Numbered from the stretch's first letter, positions 1-10,264 are shown. The stretch: DNA of 64,000 bases from Homarus americanus (GCF_018991925.1 NW_024753828.1:1784014-1848013), one strand, 5' to 3'. Notes: generated by a model not told the origin, from the letters alone. Program-made: numbers and translations.

Positions 1-904
1 CTTTGAAAAATCACAGTTGGCCCTCCACTTGTTGAGCTTGCACATACTGTCATTGACGACCTGAGTACTGACCAGTACTATGGTTACATGATTTGCAGTG
101 CCATCAAAACTGGGGTCATGCCTGATAGACTTGCTTACCTGCAGATAGGTCCAGTCTCACATTCTAGGTGGCTCACAACGGCTCTCAGGTTCTGCAGAAT
201 TTGGGTCGCTCATCATAAACTGAAAAGGAACCAGCTTCACAACCTGAGACTTATTGTCCAATTCATCGTGAGTGTCTACTTGCCAAATTGGTTCAACACT
301 AAGGTCAAGTCATCGTTCTCAAGGTCCGAGGCATGTTCTCTTCCAGCTTGAGCTCCTGAGGAGTCAGCCAAGGAAGGTTGTTCAGATTGTGGAGCAGACT
401 GTGAGGAGATCTTCCTGGTATGCTCATCCTGAGGCAGTTCTGCAGACAATGCTCTGCAGTAAGGATGAGGAGGAGAGAAGAGTGGCAGTCAAAAAGATCT
501 TGGATATGAGACTTATGAGAGGATCTGGGCATGACGAATCAGTTGGTGACGATTCCTTCAGGGTCAGGAAGACTCCTGAAGTCAATCTAGGTGCCAAGAC
601 CCTCACTGATCTCATAGATCTGGATAACATCCAGGCTGGCAGTGAGCCCCCTCTTACCTGCAGCCTCACCAATGTTCAAGTCAGAGCTTTCCTGGACAAC
701 CCCATGCATGTCCCTGCCTGGCCCTCGCACACCCAGAGTATAGAGCGTTGTGTACAGCAAGTGAGCGAGGCCAGCAGTCACGTGTACAGCCAGGAGAGGA
801 GGGAAGGCTACATCCGAGCTCAGGTGGTCAGCAGGGAGGTGATGAGTAGAAACAGAAGCAAGAAAGACATGTTCTCTATGGTGTGCAGCAACACCGGGTC
901 GTAG
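1..904 (+). pseudogene. Broken C-terminal part of a dispersed invertebrate gene family of unknown function
   Basis: Two overlapping reading frames give one continuous protein-like sequence. Frame 1 (about 30-340) contains the motif HSRWLTTALRF and YLPNWF. Frame 2 (about 330-904) continues with WYAHPEAVLQTMLCSKDEEERR, split here as WYAHPEAVLQTML then CSKDEEERR, and later ERCVQQVSEAS and ERREGYIR before a TAG stop. The frames join near 320-345, so one indel breaks the gene. The 5' part lies outside the window, and an in-frame TGA sits at bases 4-6. The layout HSRW, then AHPE, then SLTN...HTQSIERCVQ resembles a protein family I associate with many copies in arthropod and cnidarian genomes, possibly mobile-element borne, but I cannot name its function. 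No membrane segment or catalytic motif is obvious. AATAAA-like signals follow near 958 and 1011. Confidence 0.55.
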
Positions 905-1204
905 TAGTAAAACCGGTTTTTGTATTTGATGATTTTGTTTTCTAAAGGAATATTAAATTTAATAAATGTGTCAAGATCATTCGTTTCACTATTCTGGATC
1001 ATTTTCATCCTAATAAATTAACCTGATACATTTACTTTACTTTAAATAAGCTATATAGTGGTGTTGGTAAAAGGGTGGGAATACTGAATTTTCATAAGAT
1101 TTCAAGTTAAAATTTACCTAGCAAAAAATGAAAACTTTTCAAATCTGAAGATATCACATGATTCTGCACATAGAACTACATCATTAATACCATGGGCCGA
1201 TTTT
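905..1204. other. AT-rich stretch without a recognisable gene
   Basis: I see no coding region, structured RNA or terminal repeat here. It includes AATAAA-type hexamers after the preceding pseudogene and ends next to an A-rich run at about 1211-1223. Confidence 0.5.
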
Positions 1205-2760
1205 TCAAACTAAAAAAAAAAAAATTCGCCTCTGTATGACACACCCTACTGTGGTATCCCGCTTGTGACAGGTACAGATGATGATGCCTGAATTTATTGG
1301 AACCTGCTCGAGTTGGTCAAGTCTGGCCTTGAATGAGCTCACTCGGTGCCGTGAAACGTTCTCTGGCAGATTGTTTAAATAGTTCACAATTCTCACTCCG
1401 AAAAAATTTGCCCTCACAGTTTTCTGGACTTGTGGCTTCTTCAACCTTGAGCTGTGACCCCGTGTGGGGCGGACGTCCGCCAACTTCAGGTCAGTACATT
1501 CGACCGAGTAGTGCCCCCTGAGATATTTATACACTTCGATAAGGTCGCCCCTCGCCCGTCTGTAGTATAAGCTAGGTAGCTGCAGGCGTTCTAATCTCTT
1601 TGGGAAACTGAGGTTCCGTAGAGCAGGCACCAGTCTGGTGGCCCTCCTTTGGACATTTTCAACCAATTGACAGTCTCTAGTATACTTCGGGGACCAGACG
1701 GGGTGACAGTACTCAAGGCGGGGAAGCACCTCTTGAATGTCGTGACGAGCGACGGACCATTCAGATATCGAAACGACCTTCTTATAAGACCTACTAATTT
1801 CGTTGCCTGATTCACCTTCTGACAATGGCCCGAGAACTTAGGTTCATTGTCGACATACACATTTGGTTTCAATTAATGCAGTCTTTTCGTCCTGTTGGTA
1901 CATGTGATACGCCTCCTTACAGTTGGTGCGATCCAGGCTCATCCCTTTGCACTTCGTGACATTGAATCTTAGCAGCCATTTCTTCGACCATTCTTGAAAC
2001 TCATAGAGATCCTTCTGTAGATCTTCACAGTCTGTTTGGTTCTTAATTTTCACAAATAACTTGGCATCGACTGCAAACATTTGTATGGAGGAGTGTATAG
2101 CTCCTGGCATATCATTTATGAAGCAAACAAGCAACGGGCCTAATATATTGCCCTGTGGTATTATACTTGTCACAGGTACACATGACGATTTCGTACCATT
2201 TATGACCACACACTATTGGTCACACAGAAAGTCTCAGATCCACGCTAGGACACTTCCCGAATTCTGTACCCTTCCAGTTTAATTATCAGCCTTTCATGGG
2301 GTACGCTGTCGAAAGGCATGGCAAAATCTAGGTATATATTGTCGATATTTCCGCCTTGTTCTAGAATTTGGGTTCAAACATCCAGTACTTTGAGTATTGT
2401 GTTAAGTAGGATCGTCCCGGCATAAAACCGTGTTGGCATTCCTTTACAAGGTTGTTTCGTATTAGATGTTCCATCAGGGCATCTCTTACAATGCTCTCCA
2501 GTACTTTGCACAATATGCTGGTCAGGTTCACTGGTCTATAATTATTAGTGGAGTGACGATCACTCTTCTTGAATATAGGACTCACATACGCCATTTTCCA
2601 GTCATCGGGGACCTTTTGCTCATCCAGACATTTGCAGAACAGGATCTTAAGGGGCCCCGCAAGCTCGTTAAACAGTTGTCTTAACACTCTGGGGTTTACC
2701 ATATCAGGGCCGGGACTCTTGTGAATCTTTAGCTGTGACAGTTTTTTTTTATAACCTCAT
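1205..2760 (-). pseudogene. LINE-A copy 3: CR1-like reverse transcriptase, degraded
   Basis: Minus-strand frames match the ORF2 product of the intact copy at 17195-20212. Segments visible are the start of the RT domain (NYRPVNLTSILCKVLES, near 2550), the palm region with FAVDAKLF in place of FADDAKLF (near 2070), and the C-terminal part with LEYCHPVWSPKY and LVENVQRRAT (near 1650-1700). At least three frame changes and the loss of one catalytic aspartate in the FADD motif make it inactive. The left edge (1246-1290) repeats a stretch of the palm region (the SGVPQG area) directly after the C-terminal sequence, so this copy is rearranged and not a simple 5' truncation. Confidence 0.85.
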
Positions 2761-2784
2761 CCGAGAAAACACTGTGGATCAGCA

Positions 2785-2895
2785 CTGTGCAGTTTTCTGG
2801 ACTTGTGGCTTCTTCAACCTTGAGCTGTGACACACAGTGGGGTGGGCATCCGCCAGCTCCAGGTATGGACACTCGACTGAGTGCCCTTCCACAGT
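2785..2895 (-). mobile_element. Separate LINE-A 3' fragment
   Basis: About 110 bp repeats the sequence of 1418-1510 (the region beginning TTTTCTGGACTTGTGGCTTC on the plus strand) in the same orientation. It therefore belongs to a second LINE-A copy lying next to copy 3. It abuts the Merlin-like transposase fragment. Confidence 0.7.
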
Positions 2896-3290
2896 CATTC
2901 TACAGTGTTCGTGTACACGCCAGTAACAGGGTCAACAAAGTTTTGGCTGTGGCTAAACTCCAAGGACCTAAGTTAAAGTAGGCGTTCCAGCAATCATTGT
3001 AGATAGTTGTGCCTGGCTGGATAAATTTCTGGCACAGAGGAACTAAGGTGTCAGCGTCCTTTTTATCAACCAGCACAACGAACATGCGGCCCGATCTATG
3101 CTCGATGCCGTCAAACACCCAGACACCCTTCATTAAGGGGCCATGTTGGAACTTCCTCTTACCAAATTTACGTTCGTCAATTTCTACCACTTTATTTGGG
3201 TCGCCTTTAATGGCCACAAATAAATTTTTTATATCCTCAAACATCTTGAATTTGGAGACCACAAGACCAGACCAGACCACTGATGTTTAC
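2890..3290 (-). pseudogene. Merlin-type (IS1016/ISXO2-like DDE) transposase fragment
   Basis: The minus-strand frame contains VEIDERKFGKRKF, then GVWVFDGIEHRSGRMF, then QPGTTIYNDCWNAY. This order is the core of the ISXO2-like DDE domain used by Merlin DNA transposons, with the first acidic residue in EIDE and the second in NDCW. After NDCWNAY the annotated frame goes astray (LGPWSLATAK). The neighbouring frame continues the family pattern with SHSQNFVDPVTGVYTNTVE, whose final glutamate would be the third catalytic residue. One frameshift near 2960 therefore separates the second and third acidic residues. The N-terminal DNA-binding part is missing and no terminal repeats were found. This is a dead remnant with a well preserved core. 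Confidence 0.85.
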
Positions 3291-3494
3291 AGCTGTTGTT
3301 GAACTTGTACTGGTCACTCAGCGAGTCAGCAAGTCGAGTCAGTCGACCGTAGTCATTCATGTTCAATTTTTAATAAAATTTCAAATAAAGATATACTTAG
3401 AAGCAGTTGTAGCGTAGTGTATGTCACCAGTTGTCTAATTTCTCTTTGTTAGGCTCACATACATACGCACAGTACATGTAGGAGATCTCACACT
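3291..3494. other. Spacer without recognisable feature
   Basis: Mixed-composition DNA between the Merlin remnant and the LINE-B tail. A short CAGTCGA/GAGTCAG-rich stretch at 3319-3350 is mildly repetitive. No reading frame or structure is supported. Confidence 0.4.
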
Positions 3495-3523
3495 AAGGAA
3501 CATAAGAAACATAAGAAAATAAG
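3495..3523 (-). repeat. LINE-B 3' tail of TTATGTTC-like octamers
   Basis: On the minus strand the element ends in TTATTTTCTTATGTTTC followed by a further TTATGTTC. The same tail is at 11482-11510 and, for LINE-C, at 22601-22626. Confidence 0.85.
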
Positions 3524-3575
3524 GAGTCTGCAATAGGCCGGTTGGCCTGTGCATGGCAGCTCCTGTCGAGAGTTA

Positions 3576-5264
3576 CTACCACTCTCTATCATCCATGAAT
3601 CTATCTAGCCTCCTTTTGAAACTTTCCAGAGTTCCCGCGCTTACTACAAAGGTGCTAAGCTTGTTCCACTCGTCCACCACCTTATTTGTGAACCAGTTTC
3701 TTCCTATCTCCATCCTAAACCTAAACTTATCCAACTTGAATCCGTTGCTCCGAGTCCTATCCTGCTCGGATATTATAAGAACTTTATCTAGATCCCCTTT
3801 ATTGATTCCTTTCACCCACTTAAATACTTCTATCATATCTCCCCGCACCATTCGTCTTTTTAGGGAATGCAAGTTAAGTTTCTTTAACCTATCCTGATAT
3901 GGAAGGTTTCTAAGTCCCGGAATCATTTTTTTCATTCTTCGCTGCACCGACTCTAGTGAATTTATATCCATTCTATAATATGGGCACCAGAACTGAACCG
4001 CATAATCGAGGTGCGGCCTGACTAGCGCAAGATATAGTTGCAATAAGACCTCTGCACCCTTGTTACTTACACTTCTAGATATAAAATCCAATACTCTGTT
4101 TGCCTTATTTCGAACATTAACGCACTGTTTTCTAGGCCGTAGGTCCGGGCTTACAAGTACCCCTAGGTCTCTTTCACAAGTCGACTTCTCTAGGTTGATG
4201 TTGTTAAGGCTGTATACATTATAAGTATTTGTTCTTCCAATATTAAGTACGCTGCACTTGCTGGTGTTGAATTTCATTTGCCATTTTTCAGACCACCCCT
4301 GCAGTTTATTTAGATCCTCCTGTAATGCATTTGCATCCTGCCCTGAATTAATTTGCCGCCCTATTTTGGTGTCATCCGCAAACTTGCTTATGTCACTGCT
4401 GATCCCAGTATCTAGATCGTTTATGTAGATTTTGAACAAGAGTGGGCCTAGTACTGACCCCTGGGGAACCCCACTGGTTACACGGCCCCACTCAGATTTA
4501 ACACCATCTACGCTGACTCTCTGCGTTCTGTCGGTGAGCCATGATTTTATCCAATTTAAAACTTTCCCCTCGATACCATGAGCCTTAATTTTTCTCAGAA
4601 GCCTCTGATGCGGTACTCTGTCAAATGCTTTGCTAAAGTCTAAGTAAATAACATCGTAATTTTCGTCATTATCTACTATCTCGAAGACTTTCCTAAAAAA
4701 CGTTAGCAGATTTGTTAGACAAGATTTTCCCTTTGTAAACCCTTGTTGAGAGTCGTAGATTAATTTGCTTTTCTCTAGATGCGATCGGATGCTATCTGCT
4801 ATAATTGATTCAAGAAATTTCCCCACTACTGACGTCAAACTGATCTGCTGGTAATTTGACGCTGATGCTCTGTCTCCCTTTTTGAATATGGGTACTACAT
4901 TTGCCTGTTTCAACAAGTCTGGCACAACTCCCGTGTCTAATGATTTTGTAAATAAGTTTACGAGGGGTCCGCTAATCTGTTCCCTACACTCTTTCAAGAC
5001 TCAAGGGAAAATTTCATCCGGCCCTGGGGATTTTGTTTTCTTTAGTTTATTTATCTTCTTAAGAACATCCTCTTTTCTGATAGTGATATTCTTTAATTTC
5101 TCTTCTTCCTTTCCCTTAAATATCAGTTCCACCTCTGGAATTTCATCGCAAATTTCTTCTGTGAAAACTGATAAGAAGTAGCTGTTCAATGCTTTACTTA
5201 TTTCTTCACTGCCATTTATCAATTCTCCCCTCCCTGTTGAGGTCTTGTTCTTGGTGATTGCCAT
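3576..5264 (-). pseudogene. LINE-B ORF2: reverse transcriptase with one in-frame stop
   Basis: The frame runs from 5264 to 3576 with a single TGA at 5001-5003. LINE-C has CGA-type arginine at this place (IFARVLKEC), so the stop fits a CpG decay (CGA to TGA). The downstream 473 codons are open. RT motifs in order: VVPIFKKGDR, NYQQISLTSVVGK (usual NYRPISLTS), FTKGKSCLTNLL, VIYLDFSKAFDRVPH (motif A), SGVPQGSVLGPLLF (motif B) and KFADDTKIG (motif C with both aspartates). A C-terminal region with LDYAVQFWCPYY follows. The product would copy element RNA at a nicked target, but the upstream endonuclease is absent and the stop removes the N-terminal part. Apart from this stop the frame is unusually well kept, suggesting recent insertion. 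Confidence 0.88.
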
Positions 5265-5344
5265 TTCTCTGTGTTTAGTGTAAGGTGTGTTGTTACCACC
5301 TGTTCTCTTAATTTACAATAGCTTCTGTTTTCTTCTGTGATATT

Positions 5345-5890
5345 TTATATGTTACTCCAGAAATTTCTGAAAATCAATTCTTTGTCTACAGATTCTGTAG
5401 TTTTTACCCCGTTGTCATGTGTAAGATGGCTGGTATCTTTGGAGTTAGTGCCCATTAGGTTTTTTATTTTACTCCAGAAGAGTTTTGGATTGTGATAGTC
5501 AGCCTCTGTGTTTGTGATTAGCTGGTTCCATTTGTCGTTGTGTGATTGCTTACATATTTCTTTCAGCTCTTCCTTTAGGTTTCTGAAAAGAGTTATTGTT
5601 TCTTGGTTCCAGCCGTGTATATTTGTATGTTTTAGTAAGTTATTCAGTCTTGTCTGGATTATCTTCTGTTCGTATGTTAATTGTGCGTGGGGTAGTACGG
5701 TAAGATGTTTTTGTGGTGTTATTTTCCATGGCTGTGGTGACATTAGTGTACCATGTTTCCAGGGCTATGTCAATGTCTGCTGTGTTTTTGTTGTGTAGAT
5801 GTATTTGTTCGTTTGTGTTGAGTTCTGCCTTTAATGAAGATGATGATAATGAAGTAAAGTGGCAAATGACTTTGCCCTGGGAGAGGAGAG
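5345..5890 (-). pseudogene. LINE-D copy 2: endonuclease-RT linker fragment (I/Nimb-like)
   Basis: Two minus-strand frames encode the linker between endonuclease and RT. Motifs are LETWYTNVTTAMENN (near 5740), then LTYEQKIIQTRLNNLL, IHGWNQETITLFRNLKEELK and DYHNPKLFWSKIKNLMG. The region at 7620-7940 is a homologous but divergent linker (FWRKIKHLMG). It follows directly on the 3' end of LINE-D copy 1 in the same orientation, so two elements stand head to tail. A frame change near 5700 breaks it. Confidence 0.75.
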
Positions 5891-5939
5891 AGAGAAGGAA
5901 AGCATAGAAACGGGAAGTAAAGTAGTAGGGGGTGATAGC

Positions 5940-6420
5940 AGGTGGGCTGTCCACCTAGCTGAGACGAGTTGATTGGTTGGGGTGGTGGCCACACGCAGCA
6001 GACGCTCGTCCGCCCAAGGGAGGCAGGTGGAGGGGGAGGGGGTCTTGTTCTTCTATGTTAGCATGGAGGCTCTTGGGCCACCAGCTGTGTGTTTTAGTAG
6101 TTACTTCTTCTTTTAACTGGGAGAATATTGGGTCCTCCAACTCTTCAAGTTTGCTCCAGATTCTCTGGGCTTGGCTGTGTGTTCTTGTGTACAGTGGTTC
6201 GATATTGTATAATTCGTGAAGTTCTTGTATTTTGGTGGTGTATTGGGGGAGTTGCTTTGATGCTCTACGGATAGCTTTGTATTGTACTTATTGAAGTTTA
6301 AGTTGGCTGGTTTTGCTGATCGTGCTAGGTGGTATTGGTGGATACTCCAGGTGGGGGCGGACAAGTGCTTTGAATAGGTGTAGTTAAATTTTGATGTCCA
6401 TTTTGCTAAATCTTCGTAGT
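5940..6420 (-). pseudogene. LINE-D copy 1 ORF2: C-terminal region
   Basis: A minus-strand frame reads LFKALVRPHLEYPPIPPST at about 6340-6390, then an internal stop, then LYNIEPLYTRTHSQAQRIW and EDPIFSQLKEE. It ends near 5958. The L-x-K-A-L-V-x-P-x-L-E-Y-P pattern is typical after the RT in I-group elements. An AT- and A-rich 3' end follows before copy 2 begins. Confidence 0.65.
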
Positions 6421-6519
6421 TTTGTGAGTTGTGATTGGGCAAGCGTTTTGCGTTGTTATGTGTTTTGCTATGCCTGTTCTTGTTATAGTGAGTCCCAGAA
6501 TTTTGCCTTCGTTGGAGTA

Positions 6520-7410
6520 TTATATAGGTACGTTGTTGACTGTGATTGGTGCTGGGTTTATTTTGGCAATGTGTATGATTTTTAATTTCTGTGTATTGGT
6601 TTGTATTTTCCAATCTTTTTTTTCATATTCGTTGATTTGCTCGATGGCGTGGGCTGTTTTTCGTGCCATCATCTGTTTGCCCTTGCCTGGATGTCGGATG
6701 ATTTGGGTGACGTCATCAGCATAAGCTATGTATTCTCCGTGTGTAGGAGGTGGCATGTCCGCCGTGTATATTGTGTAGAGTGTTGGCGAGAGGTTACTTC
6801 CCTGTGGTACTCCGCTGTATAACTTGATGCTTGGGCCTATGTGATTACTAATGATAATTTTGGCCTCTCTGTTGTCAAGGAAGTTACAAAGAAAGGAAGT
6901 AAAGATGTTGGGAAGTTCTTGGGTGATAATTTTGTATTTGAGCCCGAAGTGCCAGCCCTTGTTGAATACTTTTGCTACATCCCTTAATATTACGTTACAT
7001 TGAGCTCTGTTGTGCATTGCGTTTGATATGTTTTCGTAAATTAGGGCAAAGGCTGTATGGGTTCCTCTGTGTTTTCTAAATCCGTGCTGCCTGGGGTTGT
7101 ATTTCTCTTCAAGTTCAAGGTGTGTTCTCAGTCGTTGGTTAATAATTTTTTCTAGGACTTTTCCCGGTGTTTCTAGAAGAGAAATTGGTCTGTAATTTGA
7201 TACTTGAGTGGGGGATTTACCTTGTTTTGGTATAAGTCTGATGCTTGCTGTTTTAAATTTCCTTGGGAAGTAACCAGAGGCAAGTGATGCATTAAAAATG
7301 TTTCTGAGTTGGAGTATCATGTTGATTGGTAGATGCTGGAGTATGGGTTGGTTTATTTTACTGATATCCGAGGCCTTGTTCTTGAAACTGTTTATTTTGT
7401 GTATTTCCAT
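6520..7410 (-). pseudogene. LINE-D copy 1 ORF2: reverse transcriptase domain
   Basis: A 296-codon open frame holds the full RT core: SIRLIPKQGKSPTQVSNYRP, ISLLETPGKVLEKIIN, HGFRKHRGTHTAF, ILRDVAKVFNKGWH (motif A), YSGVPQGSNLSPTLYTIYT (motif B) and YIAYADDVTQIIRHPGKGK (motif C). The first aspartate of motif A (RDV) and both in YADD are present. The KAFDK element usual for this family reads KVFNK, an extra change. The frame starts inside the ORF2 polyprotein, so the listed start codon is not a true start. After motif C the frame shifts near 6520. Confidence 0.85.
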
Positions 7411-7619
7411 TGCGGTGATTGGCTTGATCAGTGTGGAAAAATCGTCAAGAGTGTTTATGTCTATGTTGGGACTTGGTTGTCAGATGTGGGTTGTGTGTGT
7501 CATGTGATTGGTTACTTGTTGCTCGGTGTTCATACAAAAGTTCAGGTTGTCTTCCTGGCTTATTTGAAATATTTTGCTCCAATATTTCCTGAATTCAGGT
7601 TCTTGTTCTTTGGGTTCAG

Positions 7620-8055
7620 TTAATTTGATTTGGTTGCTGTTAGAATGTAGTTTGATTCGTTGCTGGAGATTCCCATTAGGTGTTTAATTTTCCGCCAGAA
7701 TTCTTTCGGGATGTGGTTAATTGCTTCTGTGTCTGTTATTAGTTTCTCCCAGTTATTCACGTATGCTTCTTTGGACATGTTTCTTAGTTGTTCGTGTACG
7801 GTGTAATATTGTTTTCTGTATTCTGGCGTCCATCCTTGTTCTATGATTAATTTTAATAAATTACTGAATTGTGTCTGTAGAATTCGTGATAATGTACGGT
7901 GAGTGGTCTTGGGTATGTGGTGTTCCATTGCTTGGCTCACTTTTTCGTACCATATCTCTAGTGTATTGTCTATTTGGGAGGTGTGTTTGTTGTTTAGTTG
8001 GGTGATTTGGTGCTTGTCTTACTCCTTTTGGAATTTATCCCAATTGGACCGGCTG
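7620..8055 (-). pseudogene. LINE-D copy 1 ORF2: linker
   Basis: Reading resumes right after the MITE with the sequence SRSNWDKFQKE at about 8025-8055. It then passes a stop and continues as LLKLIIEQGWTPEYRKQYY and IPKEFWRKIKHLMGISSN. The matching linker of copy 2 at 5345-5740 shows the same pattern, so this is part of ORF2 and not a separate gene. Confidence 0.7.
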
Positions 8056-8063
8056 TAGCTGTA

Positions 8064-8693
8064 CAGTTGAGTCTTCATTTACGCGGTCAATTGAACCTGT
8101 GGAGGCCCACTAACACGAGAAACGCGTAAATGAAATAACAGAACATATGGGATTAATTGAAATAGAGGCTGGGTCGACCCCCAAACTCCACTCTTTCCGA
8201 CACAATACGTACCTTGTTGTCAAAATAACATCTTAATTTTATGATGGTATGCACACACAATTAATAATTTAGAGAAATATCAATAATATTAGATTTTTTA
8301 ACACTTACATTAGTAGAAAAGATGGATGGGCACACGGGGATGGGGGGTTGGTTCCGAGGCAGAGGGCAGATTATTGGCCCTCACCTGTATCACTTGTATC
8401 AATTGTATCACTATCCACCAGAGAGGCTTAGGGCCTCTTTGTCAAACACCTCAAAGTCCATATAAGTCCATATCCTCACTATCACTATCACTGACTTGGG
8501 CCGGCTGTGGTGGGTGGCGGGTGAAGAACTCGGTAATGTTTTGATGACTGGGGCACCTCGTGCGTACTCTGCCTGCGCTGCTTCCCGCGTAAATGACCAA
8601 ATTTACCGCATAATTAAAGCATTTAATTCTGGCAAGGCTCCGCGTAAATGACCAAACGCGTTAACCAAAACCGTGTAAATCCAGACTCGACTG
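8064..8693. mobile_element. TA-flanked MITE (pogo/Tigger-like), 630 bp
   Basis: It begins CAGTTGAGTCTTCATTTACG and ends with the near inverse (…CGTGTAAATCCAGACTCGACTG). It is flanked by TA at 8062-8063 and 8694-8695. Without it the LINE-D reading frame is continuous (…ARMRYSYSRSNW…). It is a relative of 52563-53184 in the opposite orientation, sharing a long internal block around ACTTGGGCCGGCTGTGGTGG. That block encodes SDSDSEDMDLYGL-like residues, perhaps left over from a transposase tail. Confidence 0.9.
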
Positions 8694-8699
8694 TATCTC

Positions 8700-9750
8700 A
8701 TCCTGGCAGGGATCTGTATTGGCGACGTGGAGAGTGTGGCTACGATAGGGAGAGGGTCCCTGGTGGTTATTGGGCCGGGTTCCATTTGAAGGTTAAGATG
8801 GTGATGCTGGTTTGTTAGTACTATGTCTGGATGTTCGAGTTGACCTGCTCTGATGTATGTTAGGAATTCCGGGCCAAGGTGTTGTGGGGTTTCGAGATGT
8901 CTCACTCTCAGGATGGGTTGGAGAAAGGAAACTCACAATGCGCTCTCTGTATATATATTGTATTAGATGTACAGTGTAGCTTGGTGCTGGGAATTTGCAG
9001 CGTGGTTAGCAGCGTGGGGTAGAGAGCTGGTTGGTGAGGAGCTTGCTCAAAGGAAGTGTTGCGTGTTGCGGGACTCAGGTAGAAGAAGGGAGGTCATAGC
9101 GAGGTTGAGAGCTTATATAGCGGAGGTAGGCGTGGCTTGATATCTGACCTCAGACCACGAGGCGTTGGCTGGGGAATTCGAAAAGGGGTCGGCTAGTCAG
9201 CGACAAACGGCAGCTGTAGTTGTAGGGGAAATTTCCACTACCGTGTATTGCGTTGCCGTGACTCAGTAATGTGTTTAAAATCAGCCCGACGGTGTTGTTA
9301 TCCTGGTGCCCCAAGACGCGGTGTCGTGCATTTAGGTCACCCAGAAAATATGCTGGTATATTTCTTCTCATCAGTTTGAGCATGTCTGCTAGTGGGAATA
9401 TGGGTCTTCTCGGAGGGAGGTAACAGGTGCCGATTATAATAGGTCCTGTTGGGCAGTTAATTTCGATCACCAGAAAGTCTTCTTGAAATGAGTCGTGTAT
9501 CTTGTGTTGTATGTTTCGTTTGATGGCTATGGCAATTCCATCATGTTGTGGGTCTTGACTGTTTTTTTTTATAGACTGCGTAGTTAAATATTTTTATTTT
9601 TTCTGAGTTTTTCTTACCATGCGAATTTATGAGGATAATATCTAGCTCTATGTTACGGTATGTGTTATATAGTTCGCTTGCTCTCTGGATCCCTGCTAAA
9701 ACATTGTGTTGGATTATTTTAAGTTTGTTTATTATGAAGGCTGATGCCAA
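8700..9750 (-). pseudogene. LINE-D copy 1 ORF2: APE-like endonuclease, split by a solo LTR
   Basis: The N-terminal motif IIQHNVLAGIQRASELYN and the substrate loop DIILINSHG (9541-9750) begin the endonuclease. The middle part at 9243-9470 has GPIIIGTCYLPPRRP and AYFLGDLNARHRVLGHQ, the G-D-x-N-A-R-H signature of APE-type retrotransposon endonucleases. The last part at 8700-8880 has QHHHLNLQMEPGPITTRDPLPIVATLS, split as QHHHLNLQMEPG and PITTRDPLPIVATLS. The usual SDH triad reads TRD here, so the final histidine is lost. The solo LTR 8883-9242 separates the parts, and frameshifts occur near 9480-9540. Confidence 0.75.
8883..9242 (-). mobile_element. Solo LTR, 360 bp, same family as 28399-28901 and 33225-33701
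   Basis: It starts TGTGGGGTTTCGAGATG and ends TTTCCACTACC. A 4-bp duplication GTGT lies on both sides (8879-8882 and 9243-9246). The terminal base is C where relatives have A. It is shorter than the other two copies because the GC-rich middle is missing. No protein-coding part is present, so it is a solo LTR from LTR-LTR recombination. Confidence 0.85.
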
Positions 9751-10260
9751 GAGCTGGTTTGCGCCATTTTTGCTGACCGGTGTTCCCCTGACCCCCTCCC
9801 GTCTGTCAGCAGGCCCAGGCGGATTTTTTTATTTGTTGACTGACCAACTCTCTTTATTCTGTTGTGTCTTGTGATGAATCTTCCTTTCTTGATTAGTGTT
9901 TCAATATGTGTGTCATCTAGGTTTTTGTCTGAGTATGTGTATTTTATCTTGCCTTGCTTTATTTCTGCCAACAGTCTTTCTGTTGAGACTATGGGGGGAG
10001 CTGTAGTGGAGAAAAATCGTAGACCAGTTTCATACCCTAGGTCTTTGTTCTCCGTGGTGTTTCTGGGTGAAGGTGGCGGTGGTGCCATAGTTCCTGCTTG
10101 ATTCTTTTTCAGGTGTTGACTCTGGCGGCTTGTTCTGTTATTGTGGTGGTTTCTTCTTCGTTTTCGTCATCCATCGTTTCCTCCTCTCTTGCTGGCTCGG
10201 GTTGTATGTCTGAGATAATCTGTTCTTGAGTCGATGGTTCTTGATTTGCAGTGCTCTTTG
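9732..10260 (-). pseudogene. LINE-D copy 1 ORF1, C-terminal part
   Basis: Two minus-strand frames. The upstream one is acidic (TMDDENEEETTTITEQ). The downstream one, at 9732-10088, reads STERLLAEIKQGKIKYTYSD, then IETLIKKGRFITRHNRIKR, and ends with a stop at 9732. The family is expected to encode an RNA-binding protein upstream of ORF2. No zinc knuckle is visible in what remains. A stop and frame change near 10090 separate the pieces. ORF2 starts almost at once downstream. Confidence 0.5.
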
Positions 10261-10264
10261 GTTT

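Larger units (their letters stand above)
3495..5300 (-). mobile_element. LINE-B copy 1 (CR1-like), 5'-truncated
   Basis: A non-LTR retrotransposon in minus orientation. The 3' end carries short direct repeats of the TTATGTTC type (plus strand 3495-3523), as is usual for CR1 elements. It holds the end of the linker, the whole RT domain and the C-terminal region. The endonuclease domain is missing, which is normal 5' truncation. The 3' part is nearly identical to 10853-11512 in the opposite orientation. Confidence 0.9.
5940..10260 (-). mobile_element. LINE-D copy 1: near full-length I/Nimb-like non-LTR retrotransposon, interrupted twice
   Basis: Reading on the minus strand from 10260 to 5940, I find an ORF1 C-terminus, an APE-type endonuclease, a linker, an RT and a C-terminal region in the normal order. 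A TA-flanked MITE (8064-8693) and a solo LTR (8883-9242) are inserted inside the endonuclease region. Removing them restores a sensible protein order. I place it in the I/Jockey group, most like Nimb, from the YADDVTQI palm motif and the KWKIQTNTQKLKII thumb pattern. The exact clade is an inference. Confidence 0.8.
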
